Translations under genes and position numbers: made by a program
Assembly: GCA_046760155.1 (NCBI GenBank)
Contig: JBHIDQ010000078.1
Span: 1 to 6,906, forward strand
Direction: 5' to 3'
DNA: 6,906 bases
Source: JBHIDQ01 sp046760155
Lineage (GTDB): Bacteria > Chloroflexota > Dehalococcoidia > Dehalococcoidales > RBG-16-60-22
The notes under the pieces: generated by a model
Databases searched by the model: none
The model's input: the letters and a program-made list of their open reading frames with translations, nothing else
What the model was told of the DNA's origin: nothing
In this document: positions 1 through 5,159 of the stretch, one piece after another
How the letters are laid out: every line of letters begins with the position of its first letter
Position numbering within the stretch: the stretch's first letter is position 1

Positions 1-1190
1 CCGGTGATATAAATGCCGGTGAGTATGGCGGTGGTAATCACACCGGCAACACATGGCCCCATGGCAAAAGGCAATATCATCGCTTTTTTGTTGACGGCGG
101 CGGCGCATTTTTGCGCCACTTTAGCCGTTGTCGGCACACAGGACACCGCAGCGATGCCAATCAGGGGATTAAAGGGCTCTTTGGTTATCTTGCTATAGAT
201 TAAGCCGCCGGCGATGCCACCCAGTCCGGAGAGGGTCAGCGCCACCACACCCAGAATCAGTAAAAGCAGTACCTTTGGGTTCAGGATGATATCGACGCCG
301 AGTAAAGCACCCAGGGTGAAGCCCAGGAAAAAGGTGGCGCCATACAGGAGTGGTCCGGATAGGAATTCAATAAATCTCAGCACTCCGGCCTCTTTAATGG
401 CCAAACCGACAAAGAAAGAAGCAAACAGGGGAGCCGCCACCGGGAATAGTATGCACAGGAAGCTGACGGTAGCAATGGCAAAGGCGAATTTTGCCCCTGA
501 GGATACCTGTGGTATGGTGCGCCAGTCCATTTCGACCGCTCTCAGCCGCCTCGGTATTATCCTGGCGAGGAAAGGATAACCAGCGTAACAGACACCGAGA
601 TAAACATAAGCCACGACTGTAATCGGCACAAATAGGTCTCTGGCCAGCATAATGGAGCCGTAAAGAACCATCGGACCATCGGCACCGCCAACCAGAGCAA
701 TCGCCGCTGCCTCATGTGGCAGCAGACCCATCGCCATGGCGATGGGCAGAGTAGCTATGGTTCCCAGTTCCGCACATACCGCCAGAAAGAGGCTCATATA
801 TGGCTTGGCCAGTAAAATATCAATGTCAGTGATGGCACCAATACCCATGAAAACGAGGCAGGCGATTAAACCATTGCTGAAAGTGAAGGTGTATACCGGC
901 TGCAGGAAGTCTATTTGCAGAAAGTACATTATCTCTTCCACATTACCGGCCAGGGGGTTGATAAAGAGGTTGCCCAGGGCCATCGTTTCCGCTTCCATTA
1001 CCATGAGGCCGCCGTTTACCGCTATCATCCCTATCCCCAGGGGGAGCATTATCAGCGGCTCCAGGATTTTCTTGTAGGAGAGGAAGGTAAAGAGGAAACC
1101 AAGGGCGACCAGACCCAATCTGGCGAAAGCAACGGCCGGTTCAGTCAGGAAGAAGGTGTAGATACCTTGGAACAATTCCAGAATCAGCAT
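1..1190 (-). CDS. oadB: Na+-translocating decarboxylase beta subunit, OadB/MmdB/GcdB family (partial, C-terminus beyond window)
   Basis: Beta subunit of a biotin-dependent membrane decarboxylase: it takes carboxybiotin from the carrier protein, decarboxylates it and exports Na+ across the cytoplasmic membrane. The 396 visible residues are almost entirely hydrophobic with many membrane segments. Family motifs are clear: GGADGP at residues 168-173, NPLIG at 341-345 and FAMGP near 375-379. By alignment from memory to Klebsiella OadB, Asp203, Tyr229, Asn373, Gly377 and Ser382 are kept (here D171, Y197, N341, G345, S350). Arg389 is Lys357, and the usual Thr after GGADGP is Met174. The ATG at 1190 gives the expected N-terminus; an AAAGGT ribosome site (1202-1207) overlaps the stop of the upstream small gene, 15 bases away, so co-translation is likely. 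The family is usually about 370-430 residues, so few residues should be missing. The substrate (oxaloacetate, methylmalonyl-CoA or glutaconyl-CoA) cannot be told from this subunit. Confidence 0.93.
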   Translation of the reverse strand, partial: MLILELFQGIYTFFLTEPAVAFARLGLVALGFLFTFLSYKKILEPLIMLPLGIGMIAVNGGLMVMEAETMALGNLFINPLAGNVEEIMYFLQIDFLQPVYTFTFSNGLIACLVFMGIGAITDIDILLAKPYMSLFLAVCAELGTIATLPIAMAMGLLPHEAAAIALVGGADGPMVLYGSIMLARDLFVPITVVAYVYLGVCYAGYPFLARIIPRRLRAVEMDWRTIPQVSSGAKFAFAIATVSFLCILFPVAAPLFASFFVGLAIKEAGVLRFIEFLSGPLLYGATFFLGFTLGALLGVDIILNPKVLLLLILGVVALTLSGLGGIAGGLIYSKITKEPFNPLIGIAAVSCVPTTAKVAQKCAAAVNKKAMILPFAMGPCVAGVITTAILTGIYIT

Positions 1191-1205
1191 CGATGATAAT
1201 TACCT

Positions 1206-1373
1206 TTAACTCTCTTGTTGAGTACTGTCCGCGGCAGTACTTCCCGCGGCGGCACCTTTTCCTCCTCTCTGGACAACTAGTGCGATGCCCTTGATAATGA
1301 GGGCAACACATAGGGCAATGAGCATGGCAATGCCGTAAGCGATTAAGGCGAAGATTAACGATTTTACTACCAT
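1206..1373 (-). CDS. 55-residue single-span membrane protein, probable OadG (gamma)-like subunit of the decarboxylase pump
   Basis: A short frame of 55 codons plus stop, lying exactly between the biotin carrier and the beta subunit. The protein starts MVVKSLIF, has one hydrophobic segment at about residues 5-35, a short basic stretch (QRGGK, about 35-39) and a small-residue, Ser/Thr/Gln-rich tail ending TQQES. One N-terminal span followed by a flexible cytoplasmic tail is the layout of OadG-type subunits, which assemble the alpha and beta subunits. OadG is normally longer, with an extended Ala/Pro linker and a C-terminal part that binds the alpha subunit; that part is absent here. The ribosome site is weak (GAG about 6 bases before the ATG). 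The stop is 15 bases before the oadB start and the gap to the upstream carrier gene is 41 bases, so one operon is likely. That it is a real gene is supported by position, spacing and the membrane profile; the family assignment is an inference. Confidence 0.65.
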   Translation of the reverse strand: MVVKSLIFALIAYGIAMLIALCVALIIKGIALVVQRGGKGAAAGSTAADSTQQES

Positions 1374-1414
1374 GTTATCTCGTTATAACCTGATTTTTGG
1401 CTAATTAACACTTT

Positions 1415-1636
1415 TTAATATTCAATAATCGCGATCGTGTCGCCGGGTTTAACTGACTGGTCAGCCGTAACCCCTACTTTGGCAATAGTACCGCCTACTG
1501 GAGCCAGTATCGGGTTCTCCATCTTCATTGACTCCAGTACGCAGATGGTATCCCCCTCTTTAACCTCATCCCCTTCTTTGACATCAACGCTGATAATCTT
1601 GCCGGTAATGGGAACTTCTACATTCTCCTGTGCCAT
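1415..1636 (-). CDS. Biotin carrier protein (biotinyl/lipoyl attachment domain), 73 aa
   Basis: Stand-alone biotinyl domain that carries CO2 on biotin between a carboxyltransferase and the membrane beta subunit. The canonical attachment motif ESMKMENP spans residues 35-42, with Lys38 as the biotinylated lysine. The mirrored half-motifs of the flattened beta-barrel are visible: VKEGDEVKEGD in the first half and SVKPGDTI in the second. The domain fills the whole protein. The frame is open for 23 more codons upstream to 1705, but I chose the ATG at 1636 because AAAGGA (1644-1649) sits 7 bases before it and the family starts here; the upstream codons do not look like a domain. It is followed by the mini-OadG and oadB genes, which makes it the carrier subunit of this pump (the MmdC role) rather than of acetyl-CoA carboxylase. 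I see no convincing promoter between the clpC terminator and this start. Confidence 0.92.
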   Translation of the reverse strand: MAQENVEVPITGKIISVDVKEGDEVKEGDTICVLESMKMENPILAPVGGTIAKVGVTADQSVKPGDTIAIIEY

Positions 1637-1721
1637 TTTCAGTTCCTTTCTACGGATGGGTAACTTGCTTTGGCTTGTTTTGACTGACGATCCAATCAGT
1701 GCCACGGCTTTTTGGCCAATT

Positions 1722-1761
1722 AAAAAGGGCGGTTGCCTACCTCTTATCGTCTACCGCCCTT
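1722..1761 (-). terminator. Intrinsic terminator of clpC
   Basis: On the minus strand, 35 bases after the clpC stop, AAGGGCGGT (1761-1753) pairs perfectly with ACCGCCCTT (1733-1725). This is a 9-bp, GC-rich stem with a 19-base loop. The T-run on the minus strand (complement of 1722-1726) begins at the foot of the stem, as in rho-independent terminators. The loop is longer than usual. It separates clpC from the decarboxylase cluster. Confidence 0.8.
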
Positions 1762-1796
1762 ATCATACCGAAAAATAGCCTATTTGTCACTAGGTA

Positions 1797-4265
1797 TTAT
1801 TTCTCATCCCCCATTAAAGCACCCACCGCAGCCGAATGAACGACAATCTCTTCACCCTCCAGGTCAACGACCACGGTATCCCCTGACTGGAATTTGCCGC
1901 GGAGCAAATCTTCCGAAAGCTTATCTTCAATCATATCCTGAATCGTCCGACGTAGCGGCCGAGCCCCGAAGACCTCATCGTAACCTTTTTCACCCAGAAA
2001 ATCTTTAGCGGCGTCAGTTACCTCTAGGTTGATGTTCTTCTCTTTTAGTTGTTGGCTTACTGAGGTCAGCATCAGGTCAACTATCTGGCGGATTTGTTCC
2101 TTGGTCAGGGAGTGGAAGACGACCACTCCATCAACCCGATTAAGAAACTCAGGGCGGAAGGTTTTCTTCAATTCACCAAGCAAGTTCTCCTTCATCGTCT
2201 CGTAAGTCTGCTCCCTGGTTTTGCTTTCATTGCTGCGAGAGGTAAAACCAATGGTGGTGCCTTTGCGGATAAGTTCGGCACCCACATTGCTGGTCATCAC
2301 AATGATGCTGTTGCGGAAGTCAACCCGGCGTCCTTTGGCATCGGTCAGGTGACCATCATCAAATATCTGGAGCAGCAAGTTAAAGACATCAGGATGCGCC
2401 TTCTCAATCTCATCAAGAAGGATACAGCAATATGACTTACGCCTCACTGCCTCGGTTAGTTGCCCACCCTCTTCATAGCCAACGTAGCCTGGCGGTGCCC
2501 CCACCAATCGGGAGACGGCAAATTTTTCCATAAACTCAGACATATCAAGCCGGATAAGAGTATCCTCACTACCAAACATAAATTCCGCCAGGGCTCTGAC
2601 CAGCTCTGTTTTACCGACGCCGGTTGGGCCGAGGAAGATGAAGTTACCTATCGGGTGCCTCGGATCCTTTAAGCCGGCTCGGGCTCTTCTTATCGCTTTA
2701 GCAATGGTATTAATTGCCTCATCCTGACCAATAATACGGCGGTGGATGACCTCTTCCATGTTGAGCAGACGGCTGGTTTCATCATCAGCTAATTGCACTA
2801 CCGGAATACCGGTCCACATACTGACCACTTCGGCGATGTTTTCCGCAGTTACCACTGGCTTTTCCTGCTCCTGCTCAGCCCGCCACTCTTCTTCTAGGCC
2901 CTTTATCTTTTCCTCGATTTCAAGCTCCTCCTCCCGCAGTTCCGTGGCACGGTCGTACTCCTGGGCCGCCAGAGCGGCATCTTTATCCTTACGCTTGATC
3001 TCAGCAAGCTGCTTGGCTTCCTTCAAGGTTACGGGCATGGTATGGTACTTAATCCTTACCCGAGATGCGGCTTCATCAGTCAGGTCAATGGCCTTATCGG
3101 GCAGAAAACGGTCCGGTATGTATCGGGCAGCTAGCGTGGCGGCGGAATTCAGTGCCTCATCACTTATCGTCAGATGATGATGCTCCTCATAGCGTTCTTT
3201 AATCCCGCGCAGAATCTCCAGCGTTTCTTCAACTGAGGGTTCTTCCACCAAAACTGGCTGAAAGCGCCGCTCCAGAGCCGCATCCCGTTCTACATATTTG
3301 CGGTAATCGTCAAGAGTGGTGGCACCAATACACTGCAGTTCTCCGCGTGACAGTGAGGGTTTGAGGATATTGGCGGCATCAACCGCCCCCTCTGCCGCGC
3401 CAGCACCAACCATGGTGTGGAACTCATCAATGAAGAGCACGCAGTTACCGGCGGTTTTTATTTCGTCAATAACCTTCTTGACTCGTTCTTCAAACTCGCC
3501 CCGGTACTTTGTCCCGGCGACCAGTGAGCCCATATCCAGCGCCACTATCCGCTTTTCCTCTAGTGTCTCCGGAACATCACCGGCGACAATACGGTGCGCC
3601 AGGCCTTCAACAATAGCCGTCTTGCCTACACCTGGTTCGCCAATGAGTGCCGGATTGTTCTTGGTGCGACGACTAAGGATTTGGATTACCCGCTCAATCT
3701 CCTTAACCCGCCCAATGACTGGATCTAGTTTACCGGCCCGGGTGGCTGCCGTCAGGTCAACGCCCAGCTGGTCTAGCGCCGGGGTACGACTTGCGGCGCG
3801 GGCGAGCCTAGACCGAGGCACACCTTGGCTGAGGACGTGAGTAGTTTCCGCGCGTGCCCGTTCCAGGGTAACGCCAAGGCTATCCAAAACACTCGCCGCC
3901 ACCCCTTCTCCCTCACGTAACAGTCCTAATAGCAGATGCTCAGTGCCAATATAGTTATGACCGAGCTGGCGTGCCTCATCTATCGCCAGTTCAATGACCC
4001 TCTTGGCTCGGGGAGTAAGTCCAGTTTCACCGGTGCCAGTTTGTTCCCCGCGGCCACTGATAAACTCCACCGCGGAACGCACCTTATTCAAGCTTACCCC
4101 TAAATTAGTCAGCACCTTGGCGGCGACTCCCTCTTCCTCACGGGCTAGACCGAGTAAAATATGCTCCGTACCAATATAGCTGTGGTTAAGTTGCCTGGCC
4201 TCTTCTTGGGCTATGGTCAGAACCCGCCGCGCTCTCTCGGAGAATTTCTCAAACCTGCTGGACAT
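1797..4265 (-). CDS. clpC: ClpC, AAA+ unfoldase of the ClpCP protease
   Basis: Hsp100 ATPase of 822 residues that unfolds proteins and feeds them to ClpP in the cytoplasm. In order (numbered from the chosen start): two Clp N-terminal repeats (about 3-70 and 80-148, each with YIGTEH); the first AAA+ module with Walker A GEPGVGKT (209-216), pore loop KYRGEF and Walker B FIDE (278-281); a coiled middle region with a UVR-type segment (about 429-464), the mark of ClpC as against ClpB or ClpA; and the second AAA+ module with Walker A GPTGVGKT (546-553), pore loop GYVGYE and Walker B LLDE (616-619). The IGF tripeptide at 672-674 matches the ClpP-docking loop [LIV]-G-[FL], so it should work with ClpP. 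The frame runs open to an ATG at 4301, but the ATG at 4265 has AAGGAG 4 bases upstream, starts like the family (MSSRFEKFSERAR), and lies downstream of a likely -10 box that covers the 4301 codon. No ctsR, mcsA or mcsB is adjacent; it appears to be transcribed alone. Confidence 0.97.
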   Translation of the reverse strand: MSSRFEKFSERARRVLTIAQEEARQLNHSYIGTEHILLGLAREEEGVAAKVLTNLGVSLNKVRSAVEFISGRGEQTGTGETGLTPRAKRVIELAIDEARQLGHNYIGTEHLLLGLLREGEGVAASVLDSLGVTLERARAETTHVLSQGVPRSRLARAASRTPALDQLGVDLTAATRAGKLDPVIGRVKEIERVIQILSRRTKNNPALIGEPGVGKTAIVEGLAHRIVAGDVPETLEEKRIVALDMGSLVAGTKYRGEFEERVKKVIDEIKTAGNCVLFIDEFHTMVGAGAAEGAVDAANILKPSLSRGELQCIGATTLDDYRKYVERDAALERRFQPVLVEEPSVEETLEILRGIKERYEEHHHLTISDEALNSAATLAARYIPDRFLPDKAIDLTDEAASRVRIKYHTMPVTLKEAKQLAEIKRKDKDAALAAQEYDRATELREEELEIEEKIKGLEEEWRAEQEQEKPVVTAENIAEVVSMWTGIPVVQLADDETSRLLNMEEVIHRRIIGQDEAINTIAKAIRRARAGLKDPRHPIGNFIFLGPTGVGKTELVRALAEFMFGSEDTLIRLDMSEFMEKFAVSRLVGAPPGYVGYEEGGQLTEAVRRKSYCCILLDEIEKAHPDVFNLLLQIFDDGHLTDAKGRRVDFRNSIIVMTSNVGAELIRKGTTIGFTSRSNESKTREQTYETMKENLLGELKKTFRPEFLNRVDGVVVFHSLTKEQIRQIVDLMLTSVSQQLKEKNINLEVTDAAKDFLGEKGYDEVFGARPLRRTIQDMIEDKLSEDLLRGKFQSGDTVVVDLEGEEIVVHSAAVGALMGDEK

Positions 4266-4300
4266 TTTTCTCCTTGGACTACCCTGTTTGGTGGTTACCA

Positions 4301-4334
4301 ATTATAGTGTAAAGCAACTTAAAACAAAGGTCAA
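4301..4334 (-). promoter_or_regulatory. Probable clpC promoter (sigma70-type)
   Basis: On the minus strand, TTGACC (4334-4329) is followed after 17 bases by TACACT (4311-4306), which overlaps a perfect TATAAT at 4306-4301. Either could be the -10; the TATAAT lacks an equally good -35 at 16-18 bases. Both give a start about 25-40 bases before the clpC ATG at 4265, leaving a short leader with the AAGGAG site. No CIRCE inverted repeat is seen. Confidence 0.65.
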
Positions 4335-4346
4335 ATCTGAGGCAAA
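4329..4346. repeat. Heptamer direct repeat over the clpC -35, possible repressor site
   Basis: On the plus strand, GGTCAAA (4329-4335) is followed by AGGCAAA (4340-4346), 6 of 7 positions fitting an R-G-N-C-A-A-A pattern, with 4 bases between. The heptamer resembles the half-site of CtsR, the clp-gene repressor of Firmicutes, whose operator is two such heptamers with a 3-base gap. Here the gap is 4 and no ctsR is nearby. It overlaps the clpC -35, where a repressor would act. The A-rich composition makes chance a real alternative. Confidence 0.25.
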
Positions 4347-4356
4347 ATTTTTGGCG

Positions 4357-4376
4357 TCTCAGTATCATTGCTGAGA
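4357..4376 (-). terminator. Small hairpin between 5S rRNA and clpC, possible weak 5S terminator
   Basis: TCTCAG (4357-4362) and CTGAGA (4371-4376) form a perfect 6-bp stem with an 8-base loop, 15 bases past the 5S end on the minus strand. There is no proper T-run after it, only a mixed A/T stretch a few bases on, so it may be a processing hairpin or a leaky terminator. The clpC promoter follows at once. Confidence 0.35.
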
Positions 4377-4391
4377 TAAATCATTAGAAAG

Positions 4392-4513
4392 CCTCCTGGC
4401 AATGGCATATTTTCCACAAGGGGTTGCCCCCTCAGTATCGTCTGCGCTAGGGCATTTCACTTCCGTGTTCGGGATGGGAACGGGTGGTTCCACCCCGCTC
4501 TAACCACCAGGAG
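4392..4513 (-). rRNA. rrf: 5S ribosomal RNA
   Basis: On the minus strand the sequence has the hallmarks of bacterial 5S rRNA: the CCATCCCGAACACGGAAGTG stretch of loop B/helix III/loop C, the AGCGGGGTGG and GGGGGCAACCCC helices, and a closing helix I in which CCTCCTGG near the 5' end pairs with CCAGGAGG at the 3' end. The pairing extends to 4391 and 4515, so the mature ends are uncertain by a few bases; I placed them by comparison with the E. coli 5S ends. No 23S or 16S lies beside it: the 350 bases upstream are intergenic and then genes run the other way; downstream is clpC. It is therefore a stand-alone 5S gene with its own promoter. Confidence 0.96.
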
Positions 4514-4559
4514 GCTCGCACTGCCTTCAGTTAACTAAGCAATGTTAAAGTACGAATTT

Positions 4560-4588
4560 ATCATAGCATAAGCAGACTCAAATTACAA
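4560..4588 (-). promoter_or_regulatory. Probable 5S rRNA promoter
   Basis: On the minus strand TTGTAA (4588-4583) is followed after exactly 17 bases by TATGAT (4565-4560), a 5-of-6 match to the -10 consensus. Transcription would start near 4553, giving a precursor with about 40 bases before the mature 5S end. This fits the absence of a 23S gene upstream. Confidence 0.6.
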
Positions 4589-4616
4589 CCAAGACACACT
4601 TTGTTATTTTAACACA

Positions 4617-4659
4617 CTATCCAGCGGAAGGATAGCTTCCTCACCTTACTAAAGTAAGG
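4617..4659 (+). other. Two adjacent hairpins before the 27-codon frame
   Basis: Hairpin 1: CTATCC (4617-4622) pairs with GGATAG (4630-4635) around a 7-base loop. Hairpin 2: CCTTAC (4644-4649) pairs with GTAAGG (4654-4659) around a TAAA tetraloop. Both stems are perfect 6-mers, and the 3' arm of hairpin 2 runs into the GGGGGAG ribosome site of the small frame. Neither is followed by a T-run in either direction, so they do not look like terminators. They could be an RNA leader that limits access to that site. Confidence 0.4.
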
Positions 4660-4666
4660 GGGAGTA

Positions 4667-4750
4667 ATGGACGAATTACTAAAGAAAAAAATTAAAGCGG
4701 TGGAAGCAAGAAATAAGCCTGACTCTCTTGACAATCTTGAAGACAAGTGA
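4667..4750 (+). CDS. Possible small protein of 27 residues, unknown
   Basis: ATG at 4667 preceded by GGGGGAG (4658-4664) with a 2-base gap to the ATG (longer if only the 5' Gs pair), among the strongest Shine-Dalgarno matches in the window. The frame encodes 27 residues: a Lys-rich start (MDELLKKKIKAVEARNK) followed by an acidic end, then TGA TAG, two stops in a row. It has no hydrophobic segment and would be soluble and highly charged, possibly helical at the start. It belongs to no family I recognise. It lies upstream of remA-gmk in the same direction, 115 bases before the remA start, so it might be a leader peptide or a free small protein. It could also be chance, since a promoter-like TTGACA lies inside it. 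Confidence 0.35.
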   Translation: MDELLKKKIKAVEARNKPDSLDNLEDK

Positions 4751-4756
4751 TAGCGT
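4728..4756 (+). promoter_or_regulatory. Candidate promoter for remA-gmk
   Basis: A perfect -35 TTGACA (4728-4733) is followed after 17 bases by TAGCGT (4751-4756). That -10 is poor, but it is preceded by TG at 4748-4749, an extended -10 arrangement. Transcription would start near 4763 and leave about 100 bases of leader before the remA start at 4866. It lies within the last part of the 27-codon frame. Confidence 0.35.
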
Positions 4757-4865
4757 AGTGAAAGAAATTCCAGCAAGCGCCAGTGCTTTAGTCGCTGACC
4801 CGTAGATTGTGCTAGTTGCTTAAGCCTTAAAATGGCTTTGCAAAAAACCTTCTGAGGTGGTAAGA

Positions 4866-5159
4866 GTGAGTACAGAACTGGTTCACATCGGATTTGGTAA
4901 CATATTAGCCATGAATCGGGTCATCGCTATGGCTTCACCGAATTCAGCCCCGACCAAACGCACCATCCAAGAAGCTAGAAACCGGGGGCAACTCATTGAC
5001 ATGACCAATGGCAGAAGAACCAAGGTGGTCATCTTTATTGATAGTGGGCATATTATTTTAGCGGCTCTGGCTCCAGAAACTATCGCGGGTAGACTCCAGG
5101 TAGGTCGAGCCGGCTCAGGATTAAAACTCGAGCAGAGCGACGAAAAGGATGAGTCGTAA
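4866..5159 (+). CDS. remA: RemA/DUF370 family DNA-binding regulator
   Basis: Small DNA-binding protein of the RemA (YlzA, DUF370) family; in Bacillus subtilis RemA activates extracellular-matrix and osmoprotection genes by binding DNA as a ring-like oligomer. Nearly the whole 97-residue protein matches: IGFGN at residues 8-12, SPNSAPTKR at 24-32 and GRRTKVVI at 49-56, followed by a typical DSGHIIL and PETIAGRL. Arg18, Pro29, Arg50 and Arg51, which are important in B. subtilis RemA, fall at identical numbers if translation starts at the GTG at 4866. That is why I chose it over the GTG at 4857; GAGG at 4854-4857 also sits 8 bases ahead of it. The last 20 or so residues are a variable charged tail. 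It overlaps gmk by 11 bases, and remA-gmk is a widely kept pair. yicC, often upstream, and rpoZ, often downstream of gmk, are not here. What it regulates in this organism is unknown. Confidence 0.93.
   Translation: MSTELVHIGFGNILAMNRVIAMASPNSAPTKRTIQEARNRGQLIDMTNGRRTKVVIFIDSGHIILAALAPETIAGRLQVGRAGSGLKLEQSDEKDES

Larger units (their letters stand above)
4514..4865. other. Intergenic region between divergent 5S rRNA and remA-gmk
   Basis: These 350 bases hold no gene of ordinary size on either strand. I see the 5S promoter (minus strand), two adjacent hairpins, a 27-codon frame with a strong ribosome site, and one or two promoter candidates for remA. Nearer remA, AAGCC (4822-4826) and GGCTT (4834-4838) form a 5-bp stem around TTAAAAT, followed by an A-run rather than a T-run, so this is not a rightward terminator. 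A second promoter candidate for remA is TAAAAT at 4828-4833 with a poor TTGTGC 15 bases upstream. I looked for tRNA arms here and found none. Confidence 0.7.

Noticed and set aside
1..1196. Plus-strand open frames over the first 1.2 kb
   Set aside because: They are antisense to the continuous, clearly recognisable oadB frame on the minus strand.
1689..1705. Sigma54-like TGGCAC before the biotin carrier gene on the minus strand
   Set aside because: The required GC-containing -12 element at the right distance is missing (GGAT instead of TTGC).
1797..4301. Several long plus-strand open frames opposite clpC (for example 3316-3840 and 2746-3177) and the 12-codon N-terminal extension of clpC to 4301
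   Set aside because: The plus-strand frames are low-complexity mirror images of clpC codons with no ribosome sites or family motifs. The extension does not match the family and its ATG lies on the likely -10 box.
4266..4390. CIRCE (HrcA) operator before clpC
   Set aside because: No TTAGCACTC-N9-GAGTGCTAA-like inverted repeat is present; the TCTCAG/CTGAGA hairpin is unrelated in sequence.
4751..4830. Possible tRNA in the region before remA
   Set aside because: Some short complementary segments exist, but there is no T-arm GTTC-type sequence and no cloverleaf can be drawn on either strand.
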